A stretch of 48,419 nucleotides of DNA from a virus. Location of the stretch: positions 1 through 48,419 of IMG/VR virus record IMGVR_UViG_3300035703_000138. One strand, written 5' to 3'. The position numbers and the translations under genes were made by a program. The notes beneath the pieces are model-generated. The model searched no databases. It worked only from the letters and a program-made list of their open reading frames with translations, and was not told the origin of the DNA. Positions 1 through 8,796 of the stretch are shown here, in pieces. Every line of letters begins with the position of its first letter. The first letter of the stretch is position 1.

Positions 1-137
1 TGATCCACGCAGCCGCAGAAAATCGCTTGATAACCGCTCTCAATAAGGTTGCCGTTATTGAGAATCAACAATAGGTTTTGGAGCTTGCCATGCTGTGGTG
101 CGAATGCACATCTGCAACCGAGCGGTAACCTAGTTGC
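1..137 (+). promoter_or_regulatory. Non-coding leader upstream of terS, part of the putative packaging (cos) region
   Basis: No gene is visible. There is a perfect 9-bp inverted repeat, TCTCAATAA (38-46) and TTATTGAGA (55-63), with an 8-nt loop. At 89-108 lies a degenerate, minus-strand copy of the phage promoter-like 20-mer (reverse strand TGCATTCGCACC...). TGCA-N4-TGCA occurs at 105-116. In lambda-type phages the DNA between the last late gene and terS carries cos and the TerS binding sites, so these elements are candidates for that role. That role is inferred from position, not shown. Confidence 0.4.
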
Positions 138-710
138 ATGACGGTTGCAAATAGCCAACTACTCAGTGCTGGCAAGGGTGCTGAGCTGATCCGTTCGAAT
201 ACCGGCCGGAGTTGTACTAGGCAGAACTTGGAGAAGTTGTGCAAGCAAGGCCGGCTGCCGCGTAGCACGGCAAGCGCTGCGCCGGTGCGGGTGCGGGCTG
301 ATCTGCTGGTAGATGAATACCTGTCGAACGTCGCGCCACATCAGGCCGAGGCACGGCAGCCAAGGGCCAAGCGTCAGCGGGCGATGGCAACTGCATCAGT
401 GCCTGCACAGCTGCCGCCGGAGCGGCCTGATGATCTGCCGGAGTACACTATCAGCCGTGCCCGCTCAGAGTTTGAGAAAGCGAACCTGCTGGAGCTGGAT
501 CGCAAGACGAAGGAAGGCCAGCTGCTGCGGCGTGAGGATGTAGAGCAGGCGTGGAACGGTGCAGTCAACATCACCCGTACCAAGGTGCTGGGCGTTCCGA
601 GCCGTGCCAAACAGCAGATCCCGCACCTGTCGCCTGATGAGGTGGAGCTGATTAGGGACCTGATACGCGAGGCCCTCGATGAGCTGGCCGCTGGTGAGGT
701 GACGGCATGA
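138..710 (+). CDS. terS: Terminase small subunit (lambda Nu1-like)
   Basis: This 190-aa protein would recognise the packaging site and recruit the large terminase subunit. Residues 1-60 look like a Nu1-type winged helix with a wing rich in Arg and Lys. The middle is a basic, Pro-rich linker, and the C-terminal third is helical and charged (FEKANLLELDRKTKEGQLL), as expected for the oligomerisation and TerL-binding part. The length fits the Nu1 family (about 180 aa). It is the first gene of the late operon and its stop overlaps the terL start (ATGA). The ATG at 138 is the first in-frame start. The family call rests on N-terminal style and context. Confidence 0.8.
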   Translation: MTVANSQLLSAGKGAELIRSNTGRSCTRQNLEKLCKQGRLPRSTASAAPVRVRADLLVDEYLSNVAPHQAEARQPRAKRQRAMATASVPAQLPPERPDDLPEYTISRARSEFEKANLLELDRKTKEGQLLRREDVEQAWNGAVNITRTKVLGVPSRAKQQIPHLSPDEVELIRDLIREALDELAAGEVTA

Positions 711-2611
711 TCACGGCGGACGTTGGCCAGCTGACACGGCAGATCCTGGCAGGGTTTAAGCCACCGCCGAGGTTACGGCTGAGTGAGTATGCCGACGAGT
801 TCTCAGTGATGACCGGCAGCGCGGCGGAGAAAGGCCGCTGGCGGACGCTGCCATATCAGCGGGAGATCCTCGATCAGTTCACCACGCCTGGCGTTGAGAT
901 CATTGCCTGCATGAAATCAGCCCGTGTGGGCTGGACCAAGTGCCTGGGTGTGGTGGTGCAGTACTTCAGCCACCAGGACCCGTGCGAGATCATGATCGTG
1001 CAGCCGGTGAAGGAAGACGCCGAGGGCTACAGCAAGGAAGAGATCAAGCCGCTGTTTGAGGATACGCCGGTGCTGCGCGGCCTGATCAGCGAGGCAAAGG
1101 CTCGGAACACGGCAAGCAACACGATCCTGCTTAAGCAACTCAGCAATGGCGGGCTGATTGACGTGGTGAATGCTGCCAGCGGCAGGGCGTTCCGGCGCAA
1201 GTCGCGGAAGGTGGTGTTGTTTGATGAGCCCAGCGCGTACCGGCGGATTGATGAAGGCGATCAGATTAAGCTGGGCCGCAACCGTGCGGATTACTACTGG
1301 GACCGAAAGATTGCGATTGGTGGGACGCCGATCTTTCCCAACGACAAGACGCATGAGTGGTTCCTGCGCGGTGATCAGCGCCGGTACTTCGTGCCGTGCC
1401 CGTTCTGCCAGGAGTACCAGGTGCTCCGGTGGGAGCAGATGCGCAAGGACGGCGATGGTGCTGGCCAGTATGAGTGTGCCCACTGCGCTGAGCTGATCCC
1501 GCATAGCAAGAAGCGGTGGATGGTTGAGCGTGGCGAGTGGCGGGCTACAGCTGAATCACAGCAGCCGGGGCTAGTGAGCTTCCACCTGTGGGCCGGATAT
1601 AGCTACAGCCCTGCAGCGGACTGGTCGATCTTGGTGCGTGAGCACCAGGAAGCACTGGAGGCAATGCGCCGTGGCGACCCTGACGCCATGCAGACGTTCC
1701 ATAACACGGTGCTGGGTGTGCCGTGGGAAGACACGCTGGCCGGCAAGCTGACAGGTGATGGCCTCGCTAAGCGCCGGCAGGACACAGCAGCTGGCAATGG
1801 GTATCCAGTGGGCAGCGTGCCCGATGGCGTGCTGCTGATCACAGCTGGCGTTGACGTACAAGGCGGTGGCGGATCATTGGGTGAGCGGCTGGTGGTGACG
1901 TTATGGGGCTGGGGCCGTGGCGAGGAAGCATGGCACCTGGGGCACTTTGAGATTGATGGCGACCCGCAGCAGCCGGAGACTCTGGCTCAGCTGGATCAGG
2001 TAGCAGAGACGCGGTGGAAGCGTGACGACGGCACAGTGCTCACCTTGACGCTGGGTGGCATCGACGATGGCGGCATTGCCACCCAGGAGGTTCGGGAGTG
2101 GTGCCGCACCAGATCGGCAACATGGGTGCCAATGAAAGGCGCTCACCAGAAAGGCAAGGCATTGATTGGCCGTGGTGTGCCGGTGGATGTGAACCGGAAG
2201 AACCAGGCGGTGCTCAAACGCGGCGTGCTGCTGTACCCGCTGGGATACGACGCGAGCGTGAACCATCTGCAGGGCCGGCTCAGGAACGAACAGCCAGGGC
2301 CTGGGTATCTGCACTTTGGCGAGGCAGCTACGGATCAGTTCTTGGATGAGCTATTCCCATGGAAGCGGATGCCGCGACGTGACAAAGGGCAGGTCAGCTA
2401 CCACTGGGTGTTGCCGCCTGGGTCACGGGATGAAGGTGGCGACTGTACGAGGATGGCGTATGCAGCGCTGCAGATCGTCTCGCGCAAGTACACGCGGGCC
2501 ACCATCTGGGACCAGATCAAAGCGCAGCTGGCGGCTAGCGCTGCCGGGCCAACATCACAACCTGCAGCAGGCATCACCCGCCGTCGTGGCAGCTGGCTAA
2601 GCCGCGACTGA
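707..2611 (+). CDS. terL: Terminase large subunit (phage GpA family)
   Basis: ATPase-nuclease motor that cuts concatemers and pumps DNA into proheads. The 634-aa length matches lambda gpA. Visible motifs: the GpA Walker A variant MKSARVGWTK (about residues 69-78), Walker B VVLFDEPSAY (about 166-175), a zinc-binding pair CPFC ... CAHC (about 230-262), and the RNase H-like nuclease aspartates in ITAGVDVQ (about 380) and GGIDDGG (about 450). It overlaps terS by 4 bp and is followed by a gpW-like gene, which is the lambda order. It looks intact. Confidence 0.95.
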   Translation: MITADVGQLTRQILAGFKPPPRLRLSEYADEFSVMTGSAAEKGRWRTLPYQREILDQFTTPGVEIIACMKSARVGWTKCLGVVVQYFSHQDPCEIMIVQPVKEDAEGYSKEEIKPLFEDTPVLRGLISEAKARNTASNTILLKQLSNGGLIDVVNAASGRAFRRKSRKVVLFDEPSAYRRIDEGDQIKLGRNRADYYWDRKIAIGGTPIFPNDKTHEWFLRGDQRRYFVPCPFCQEYQVLRWEQMRKDGDGAGQYECAHCAELIPHSKKRWMVERGEWRATAESQQPGLVSFHLWAGYSYSPAADWSILVREHQEALEAMRRGDPDAMQTFHNTVLGVPWEDTLAGKLTGDGLAKRRQDTAAGNGYPVGSVPDGVLLITAGVDVQGGGGSLGERLVVTLWGWGRGEEAWHLGHFEIDGDPQQPETLAQLDQVAETRWKRDDGTVLTLTLGGIDDGGIATQEVREWCRTRSATWVPMKGAHQKGKALIGRGVPVDVNRKNQAVLKRGVLLYPLGYDASVNHLQGRLRNEQPGPGYLHFGEAATDQFLDELFPWKRMPRRDKGQVSYHWVLPPGSRDEGGDCTRMAYAALQIVSRKYTRATIWDQIKAQLAASAAGPTSQPAAGITRRRGSWLSRD

Positions 2612-2619
2612 TCCTGTTC

Positions 2620-2635
2620 CATAGCCTGAGCTATG
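2620..2635 (+). repeat. CATAGCCTGA junction repeat, copy 1 (forms a hairpin with the gpW start codon)
   Basis: The sequence reads CATAGC-CTGA-GCTATG, a perfect 6-bp stem with a 4-nt loop. It sits 8 nt after the terL stop, and the ATG of the gpW-like gene forms the last three bases of the right arm. The 10-mer CATAGCCTGA recurs exactly at 4251, 9505 and 22905, always at a stop/start junction on the plus strand. It resembles in concept the start-associated sequences described in cluster K mycobacteriophages. Its function here is unknown. Confidence 0.6.
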
Positions 2636-2833
2636 GCCAGATTCACGCAAGCCCAGCTCGATGATCTGCGTGCAGCAATCGCTGAGGGCGTGCTGCGTGT
2701 CAGTGCCAATGGTCGTTCTACGGAGTTTCGCAGCTTGGCTGAGATGCGCGAGCTGGAGCGCATGATGGCCGCCGAGCTGGAGAACAGCAGCTATCGCCCA
2801 AGCCGTACTTACGTGTCGTTCAAGAGGGCGTGA
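2633..2833 (+). CDS. Head-tail joining protein, gpW-like
   Basis: A 66-aa protein, the same size as lambda gpW (68 aa), in the same position between terL and portal. It begins MARFTQAQLDDLRAAIAEG and carries the family's typical early helix and a short beta-rich segment (RVSANGRSTEFRSLAEM) before a second helix (RELERMMAAEL). gpW closes the portal after packaging. The stop overlaps the portal start (TGATG). The start codon is inside the CATAGCCTGA hairpin. Confidence 0.85.
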   Translation: MARFTQAQLDDLRAAIAEGVLRVSANGRSTEFRSLAEMRELERMMAAELENSSYRPSRTYVSFKRA

Positions 2834-4260
2834 TGGGAAAGCGCAAAGACCTTGAAGATGCTCTGAAGGCAACCAGGATGCAGCTGGCTATAGAGCACCT
2901 GCGATCCTTTGAAGCGGCCAAGCTGAGCCGGCGTACGGACAACTGGCTGACCAGTAACAAGGGCCCGAATGCTGACCTGCGGCTGTCGCTGCAGCGGATG
3001 GTGGCCAGGCATCAGGACCTGGTGGATTCAGACCCGTGGGCCAGTAAGGCGGTTGCAGTGGTCGTCAATAACTGGGTGGGCGATGGCATTGCCGGCGCTC
3101 CAGTTGGCGCTACACGCAAATATGCCGATGGCTACCGCGAATGGGCAGAGAGTACGGACTGCGACTGGACCGGTCAGCACAACTTCTACGGGCTGCAGTC
3201 GCTGATTGCTCGAACGGTAGCGGTGCGCGGCAGCTGCCTGGTGCGACGGCGGTTTGATGAAAGCCAGCTGGCGCGTGGCCTCAGTCCGCTGCAGCTGCAG
3301 GTGATGGAGCCGGACTACCTGGACTTGAGCAAGGACGATGGCGCCAAGATCAGGTTTGGCAAGCAGTACACCGATAGCGGGAAGCTGGAAGGGTATTGGA
3401 TACGGCTGTCGCATCCGGGTGAAAGCGACTGGACCGGATCTATCAGGGTGCAAAGCGAGTTCGTCAACGCCTCCGAGATCTGTCACGTGTACGACATGCG
3501 CCGGCCTGGCCAGGCAACCGGTGTGCCGTTTGGCGTGAGTGCGCTGCTGAAGCTGCGAGACGTAAGCGACCGTGACGCGGCGCAGCTGCTGAAGGACAAG
3601 CTGGCGGCGTGCTTCATGGCATTCGTGTCAGATGCTGACGCTGACGCTGTGGCCAGTGGTACGGAGCTGCTCGACACGCTGGAGCCTGGCGTGATTGAGA
3701 ATCTGCCACCTGGTAAGTCGATCACGTTTGCGCAGCCGCCTACGTCAGGCGACTACGTGGCCAATCAGAAGTACCACCTGCTGAGCATTGCGCAGGCGTA
3801 TGAGATCACGTATGAAGCGCTGACTGGCGATCTGGGCAACGTCAACTTTTCCAGCGGCCGGATGGGCTGGATGGAGATGCGCAGGGCCGTTGCTCGCTGG
3901 CGATGGGGGATCATGATCCCCCAGCTGCTCAACCGCGTCGCTGGCTGGTATCGAGACGCTGCAGCGATATCAGGCACCGGCCGCGCCACTGCACGGTTTG
4001 AGTGGACGCCGCCGATCACCTGGCTGGTAGATCCGGCCCGCGAGATCCCGGCTTACGTCGATGCAGTGCGTGCTGGCTTCATGAGCTTGTCCGAGGTGCA
4101 GCGGATGCTCGGGTACGTGCCCGAGCTGGTGATCCAGGAGCTTGGCGCTGATATGGATCGCGCAAGGGCTGCAGGGTTGAAATTGGATGTAGACCTAGCA
4201 TCAACAACTGGCACTGTTCGGCCGATGCCTATGGATGCAAATGCACAGTCCATAGCCTGA
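2833..4260 (+). CDS. Portal protein (lambda gpB family)
   Basis: Dodecameric ring at the unique capsid vertex through which DNA enters and leaves. Length 475 aa, slightly shorter than lambda gpB (533 aa). Typical lambda-family portal features are an early DNA- or clip-associated segment with SDPWASKAVAVVVNNWVGDG, and FSSGRMGWMEMRRAVARWR near the end of the core domain. I chose ATG 2833 (MGKRKDLED) rather than the in-frame GTG at 2830, because it gives the usual TGATG overlap with gpW. The last bases form the second CATAGCCTGA junction repeat. Confidence 0.92.
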   Translation: MGKRKDLEDALKATRMQLAIEHLRSFEAAKLSRRTDNWLTSNKGPNADLRLSLQRMVARHQDLVDSDPWASKAVAVVVNNWVGDGIAGAPVGATRKYADGYREWAESTDCDWTGQHNFYGLQSLIARTVAVRGSCLVRRRFDESQLARGLSPLQLQVMEPDYLDLSKDDGAKIRFGKQYTDSGKLEGYWIRLSHPGESDWTGSIRVQSEFVNASEICHVYDMRRPGQATGVPFGVSALLKLRDVSDRDAAQLLKDKLAACFMAFVSDADADAVASGTELLDTLEPGVIENLPPGKSITFAQPPTSGDYVANQKYHLLSIAQAYEITYEALTGDLGNVNFSSGRMGWMEMRRAVARWRWGIMIPQLLNRVAGWYRDAAAISGTGRATARFEWTPPITWLVDPAREIPAYVDAVRAGFMSLSEVQRMLGYVPELVIQELGADMDRARAAGLKLDVDLASTTGTVRPMPMDANAQSIA

Positions 4261-4267
4261 GGCCATG
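4251..4267 (+). repeat. CATAGCCTGA junction repeat, copy 2
   Basis: CATAGCC-TGA-GGCCATG forms a stem with one A-C mismatch. The TGA loop is the portal stop codon, and the last three bases are the start codon of the protease/capsid gene. The 10-mer is identical to copies at 2620, 9505 and 22905. Confidence 0.6.
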
Positions 4268-6178
4268 GAACAGCAGCTCCAACGGATGGCGCTTTTGGCG
4301 CCCAATAGCTGGGACGAGGAAACTCGTTCGGCGACGATTGTCATCTCTACGGATGCCGACGTTGGAGATGGGTTCCAACTGCTCCACACGCCTGAATCAA
4401 TCCGCTGGCCGGAGCGGCCATTACCGGCCGACTACGACCACAAGCGCACGTCAGAGAGTATCTGGGGTGCGGTGATGGATCTCAGCTTGGAGCGTGCCGC
4501 TGATGGCACGAATCAGCTTGTAGGGCGCGTGGTGGTAGATGGTCCAGCTGAGGCAGTGGACATTGCACTGCCAAGGTTCAGGACCGGATCTGCGCGGTTC
4601 TCTGTTGACGCACGGATCTACGCCTGGCGTGAAGGTGATCCCGGCACACCGCTTGTTGCGACTGAATGGTCGCCGCAACTGGTGAGCTTGGTATCAGCTG
4701 GCCAGGACACGCACGCTGTAATGCGCAGTACCAACCCAACCGTGGACACTTCCATGACCGTTGAATCGCAGGCCGGGAGTGACCCGGTGATTGAGAACAC
4801 TGATGCACCTGCTGCAGCCGCTGAGGCTGCTGTGTGTGCTGCACCGATTGCTGAACCTGAGGCGGATGACGCTGTGCAGCGTGCTGCAGCTGACAAGCTG
4901 GAGCTCGTTGTGCGTCGTGCTGCTTCTGAAGCCAAGCTGCCTGAGGATGTGGTGCAGCGGATTCTCTCTGAGAACCGTGGCCGCTCGCAGGTTGAAGCTC
5001 TCACCGCTGTGGTGCGTGAACACCGTATTGCCGTTGAGGCTCAGAATCCTGTGAACCCTGGCTTTGGCGCACCGATCACTGTTGTGCGCGATCAGGGTGA
5101 GACCCTGGTGCGTGCGTTTGATTCCGAGCTTCAGCGCCGCGCTGGCCTGATCTCTGCTCCTACCGAGGAGGGCAAGGCGGCCTATGGCCTGACCTGCCTG
5201 GAGATGTGCCGCAACTACCTCAGCTCCCGTGGTGTGAACACCCTGGGGATGAGCAAGAACGAGGTGGTGTCGCGTGCGTTCCACAGCACCAGCGACTTCC
5301 CCAACCTGTTCGCCAACGTCGCCAACAAGACGCTGCTGGCTGCTTACGCCGAAGAGCCGCAGACCTGGGCGCCGCTGGCCCGTCAGCGTAACCTGCCCGA
5401 CTTCAAGCAGGTGACTGATCTGCAGATTGCCGGTCAGATCGTCCCCGAGAAAATCCTCGAAGGTGGCGAGTACAAGAGCGGCACGCTGACTGAAGGCAAG
5501 GCCACCTGGAACCTGGCCACCTACGGCAAGCGGATTGCCGTAACAAGGCAGGCGATCATCAACGACGATCTGGACAGCCTGAGCCGTGTGCCCGAAATGC
5601 TGGGCCGTGGCTGCCGACTGCTGGAGTCGAACATGGTGTGGGATCTGCTGACCACCGGCGCCAGCGGTGCAACGGTGAGCCTTGACGGTCAGGCACTGTT
5701 TGCTGCAGGGCATAACAACACCATCACTGGTGCTACGTCGGTGATTGGTATTGCTGGCATGGATGCCGCCAAGGTGAAGCTGCGTAAGCAGACCGACCTG
5801 GCTGGCAACCGCCTGAACTTGTCGCCTGCCTATCTGGTGGTGCCTGTGGAGCTGGAGACCACTGCGCTGCAGTTCCTGTATCCCACCGGCTATGCCCCTG
5901 CTGCTCTGACCGGTTCTGCTGGCCCCAACCCGTTTGCTGCTGGTGTGCAGCTGATCGTTGAGCCCCGCTTGTCAGATGACAGCACGGCTTATTGGTACCT
6001 GTGCTCTAGCCCCAACCGCGTGGAGATGATCACCTACGGCTACCTCGCTGGCGAGGCTGGCCCGACGATCACCACCACCGAGAAGCGTGATCCTGATGGT
6101 GTGGAGCTGCTGGTCCGTATGGACTTCGGTTGCACCCTCAGCGACTATCGCGGTTTTGTGCGCTCGGCTGGCGCCTGA
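4265..6178 (+). CDS. Prohead protease fused to HK97-fold major capsid protein
   Basis: A single 637-aa polypeptide. Residues 1 to about 150 look like a phage prohead protease: YDHKRTSESIWGAVMDLS (candidate catalytic His) and RFSVDARIYAWREG (candidate Ser). An Ala/Glu-rich linker of about 80 residues resembles a scaffold segment. From about residue 260 onward it is a major capsid protein of the protease-fused family (LARQRNLPDFKQV, EGKATWNLATYGKRIAVTRQ, GYLAGEAGPTITTTEKRDPD). The layout implies that protease, scaffold and coat are made together and separated by self-cleavage. Such fusions are known in some phages. The catalytic assignment is inference. Confidence 0.88.
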   Translation: MEQQLQRMALLAPNSWDEETRSATIVISTDADVGDGFQLLHTPESIRWPERPLPADYDHKRTSESIWGAVMDLSLERAADGTNQLVGRVVVDGPAEAVDIALPRFRTGSARFSVDARIYAWREGDPGTPLVATEWSPQLVSLVSAGQDTHAVMRSTNPTVDTSMTVESQAGSDPVIENTDAPAAAAEAAVCAAPIAEPEADDAVQRAAADKLELVVRRAASEAKLPEDVVQRILSENRGRSQVEALTAVVREHRIAVEAQNPVNPGFGAPITVVRDQGETLVRAFDSELQRRAGLISAPTEEGKAAYGLTCLEMCRNYLSSRGVNTLGMSKNEVVSRAFHSTSDFPNLFANVANKTLLAAYAEEPQTWAPLARQRNLPDFKQVTDLQIAGQIVPEKILEGGEYKSGTLTEGKATWNLATYGKRIAVTRQAIINDDLDSLSRVPEMLGRGCRLLESNMVWDLLTTGASGATVSLDGQALFAAGHNNTITGATSVIGIAGMDAAKVKLRKQTDLAGNRLNLSPAYLVVPVELETTALQFLYPTGYAPAALTGSAGPNPFAAGVQLIVEPRLSDDSTAYWYLCSSPNRVEMITYGYLAGEAGPTITTTEKRDPDGVELLVRMDFGCTLSDYRGFVRSAGA

Positions 6179-6206
6179 TCATCACCCTTTCTGAGGTAAT
6201 CAACCC

Positions 6207-6542
6207 ATGAAGAACTACATCCAAGAGGGTGAAAACATCACTCTCACCGCCCCTTACGCCCGGCTGTCGGGTGAGGGTGCATTGGTCGGCGCACTGTTCG
6301 GTGTGGCCATGACCGACGTGGAGAACGGCGCCGAAGGCGTCTTTGCCACTGAGGGCGTGTTCACGCTGGCCAAGGCCACTGGTGCCAGCACCGGCGGCGC
6401 CCAGGGCGCTAAGGCGTACTGGGTGGCGGCAAGCAAGTCGGTCAGCGCCGCTTCTAGCGGCAACACGCTGATCGGTTGCTTTGCAGCGACCTGCGCAGAT
6501 GGCGATGCCACCTGCCTTGTGCGTCTGAACGGCACCGTCTGA
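6207..6542 (+). CDS. Capsid decoration/stabilising protein (DUF2190-like)
   Basis: A 111-aa protein that follows the capsid gene with a 28-bp gap. It begins MKNYIQEGENITLTAPYARLS, and the turn-rich body (GALVGALFGVAMTDVENGAEGVF, ending CLVRLNGTV) is the pattern of DUF2190 proteins, beta-rich capsid cement proteins placed after the major capsid gene. The stop overlaps the next start (TGATG). Its role on the outer capsid surface is inferred from family and place. Confidence 0.78.
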   Translation: MKNYIQEGENITLTAPYARLSGEGALVGALFGVAMTDVENGAEGVFATEGVFTLAKATGASTGGAQGAKAYWVAASKSVSAASSGNTLIGCFAATCADGDATCLVRLNGTV

Positions 6543-6841
6543 TGAGCTGGGCCAGCCGTCACAATCTGCTGGCCCGTGCCGTCAATCGTTCGCTTGGCGG
6601 CGTCCCGGTTATCTGGGGCGCCGTTTCAGGCTTGGCATTGTTGGAACAGAACACCGAGATGGTGATTGGCGACCAGGTGCTGAGCATTGAGTATGCGTTG
6701 CACAATCTGCCGGCTGCATCGTTTGGTGGCATGGCCCACGGTGATGCTGTCACTGTTGATGGCGTGAGCTACACAGTGCGGCACGCACCAATGCCGGTGG
6801 GTGATGGACGATTCTGCATAGTGCCGTTGAGCAAGGCCTAG
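6542..6841 (+). CDS. Probable head-tail connector (FII-like position)
   Basis: A 99-aa protein starting at the ATG that overlaps the decoration gene stop. An upstream in-frame ATG at 6476 would run deep into that gene and is less likely. The sequence has a short helix (RHNLLARAVNRSLG) then beta strands, with HGDAVTVDGVSYTVRHAPMPVGDGRF near the end, resembling small head-tail attachment proteins such as lambda gpFII. Size and position support a connector role. No diagnostic motif is seen. Confidence 0.6.
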   Translation: MSWASRHNLLARAVNRSLGGVPVIWGAVSGLALLEQNTEMVIGDQVLSIEYALHNLPAASFGGMAHGDAVTVDGVSYTVRHAPMPVGDGRFCIVPLSKA

Positions 6842-6880
6842 CAGAGGTCCACAGACTGTAGACAAGAAAACTAACGGGCC

Positions 6881-7465
6881 ATGACGCTGACCAACTTTAT
6901 TGGAGCTGACGGCAAAGGCCGGACAGTCAGCACAACCGATCCATTGCCTGTGGGCGATACCGGTGGCAGCCTGACGGTCGATGGCAAGGCGTACCGCGCT
7001 GCGGTGACGATCACCAGGCCGAGCAACACCACCGCCTACACCGCTGGTGACGTGGTGGGTGATACGGGTGGCAGCGCGATCATCACGCTGCCCAGCATCG
7101 GCCCCAGCGGCGGGTATGTGCTGATGCAGTCGGTGCGGCTGCTGATCGGTAACACCAGCGTGCCTAGCGGCATGACGGGCTTCCGGCTGCACCTGTACAC
7201 CGCCAGCCCCACGGCGATTGCCGATAACGCTGCGTTTGATCTGGTCAGTGGCGAGGTGGCCAACTACGCCGGTTACGTCGATCTGCCAACACCGCAGGAT
7301 TTGGGCAGCACGCTGTTCAGCCAGGCTGATTACTGCGGCACTGCGATCAAGCTGGCCAGCGCCAGCACCACGCTGTACGCCGAGCTGGAGACCCGTGGCG
7401 CCTTCACGCCGGCCAGCGGGACGCTGTACGACCTGCGTGTGATGACGCTGGAGGCAGGTCTGTGA
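6881..7465 (+). CDS. Predicted beta-rich virion protein, unknown function
   Basis: A 194-aa protein rich in Thr, Ser, Gly and Ala with alternating strands (SVRLLIGNTSVPSGMTGFRLHLY). Its N-terminus, MTLTNFIGADGKGRTVSTTDPLPV, resembles short phage structural proteins that carry a DPLPV motif. It lies between the connector and the lectin-like protein and its stop overlaps the next start. Probably a head-surface or baseplate accessory. I do not recognise a named family. Confidence 0.55.
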   Translation: MTLTNFIGADGKGRTVSTTDPLPVGDTGGSLTVDGKAYRAAVTITRPSNTTAYTAGDVVGDTGGSAIITLPSIGPSGGYVLMQSVRLLIGNTSVPSGMTGFRLHLYTASPTAIADNAAFDLVSGEVANYAGYVDLPTPQDLGSTLFSQADYCGTAIKLASASTTLYAELETRGAFTPASGTLYDLRVMTLEAGL

Positions 7466-8796
7466 GCCTGACGCTAAGCAGCCGACGGGCTGCCCTGGCA
7501 CCTGGCCCCTGGGTGCGTAACGAGCTATGGCGCCGCGCCAGGGCTGTGCCAAGCCTTGACCTGCGGTTTGCGGATAACAAAAGCCTGACTGACGCTGTTA
7601 CCGGGCAGTCGCTGGTCACCTTCACCCGCGCCAGCAGCGGCACGTACGTGGGCAGTGATGGGGTGATCAAGACGGCGACGACGAACGAGCCCCGCTTCGA
7701 CCACAACCCCACGACCGGCGAAAGCCTGGGCCTGCTGGTGGAGGAGCAGAGGACGAATCTGCTGTTGCGAAGTGAGGAGTTTGATAATGCGAGTTGGACA
7801 AAGACTGCAGGCTCAATAACTGCAGACAATACAACAGCCCCCACCGGCAACACGACTGCAGAACTATTTACTCCAACGGCCAGCAGCTCTTTTCATGCAT
7901 GCGTGCAAAGCCTCACAGTTACAGCATCAACGCCTTACACCGCATCAGTTTACATCAAAGGCAACGGCGCGCCATTTGCACAGCTTAGCTATGACAATGG
8001 TGCCTCTGTAGGAGCGTGGCTTAACGTCAATCTAAGCAACGGAGCAATAACACGCGGCCCTGAAGCGGCCGGTGGAGCCACTGGCGTTTCTGGAAGTGTT
8101 ACCGCAATGCAAAACGGCTGGTATAGGCTAGCCGTTACTGCAACACATACAGGGACTGTTGGCAGGGTACTCGTAATGCCGCTCCCTTCTGGTTCGTCTA
8201 CAACAGGAATTAATGCTACAACGACTACTGCCACAACCGACCAAATATACCTCTGGGGCGCCCAACTAGAAGCCGGAGCCTTCCCCACCAGCTACATCCC
8301 CACCACCAGTGCCACGGTCACCCGCAGTGCGGACGTGGTAAGCATCACGGGGGCTAATTTTAGTAGCTGGTACCGGCAGGATGAGGGGACGGTGTTTGCG
8401 GATATTAATACAGCGCCTGTGGCAAATATTGCTCAAGGCATTTTTGACTTAAGCGAAGGCGCTGGGGCTGAACGTATTTTTCACAGACGCAATACAACCA
8501 GCTTTATCGTCACTGCTATTACTGACAACAGCGTAGTACAAGGTGACTTTGGTTCTGTATCCGTTTCCGCATCAGGCAGAGCTCGCTTAGGGCTTGCTTA
8601 TCGTCTTAATGATTTTGAAGCTGCTGTTAATGGGAGCTCAAGCGGAACAGACACGTCAGCAACAGTTCCAACACCAGACAGAATCCACATTGGGCAGAAC
8701 TTCGCATCTGGCCAATCCGTAAACGGCACCATCCGCCGCCTCACCTACTTCCCCCAGCGCCTGAGTAACTCCACTCTCCAAGCCATCACGCAATGA
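7462..8796 (+). CDS. Lectin-like/LamG-type phage structural protein (possible head fibre)
   Basis: A 444-aa protein. The segment FTRASSGTYVGSDGVIKTA ... EEQRTNLLLRSEEFD is a signature I associate with adsorption or virion-surface proteins of environmental phages. It is followed by carbohydrate-binding-like beta sandwiches (residues about 115-280, ending YLWGAQLEAGAFPTSYIPTT) and a second sandwich to the C-terminus. Its place inside the head-to-tail transition suggests a head fibre. Bases about 7790-8270 and 8395-8700 are visibly more A/T-rich than the flanks, so this gene looks mosaic. The adhesive role is inference. Confidence 0.55.
   Translation: MSLTLSSRRAALAPGPWVRNELWRRARAVPSLDLRFADNKSLTDAVTGQSLVTFTRASSGTYVGSDGVIKTATTNEPRFDHNPTTGESLGLLVEEQRTNLLLRSEEFDNASWTKTAGSITADNTTAPTGNTTAELFTPTASSSFHACVQSLTVTASTPYTASVYIKGNGAPFAQLSYDNGASVGAWLNVNLSNGAITRGPEAAGGATGVSGSVTAMQNGWYRLAVTATHTGTVGRVLVMPLPSGSSTTGINATTTTATTDQIYLWGAQLEAGAFPTSYIPTTSATVTRSADVVSITGANFSSWYRQDEGTVFADINTAPVANIAQGIFDLSEGAGAERIFHRRNTTSFIVTAITDNSVVQGDFGSVSVSASGRARLGLAYRLNDFEAAVNGSSSGTDTSATVPTPDRIHIGQNFASGQSVNGTIRRLTYFPQRLSNSTLQAITQ

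Noticed and set aside
4694-5713. 339-aa minus-strand frame in the capsid gene
   Set aside because: Rich in Gln, His, Arg and Val as expected for the antisense of a G/C-rich gene; no start context, and the plus strand encodes a recognisable capsid protein.
6626-7552. 308-aa minus-strand frame
   Set aside because: Antisense to three consistent plus-strand genes that are coupled by overlaps.
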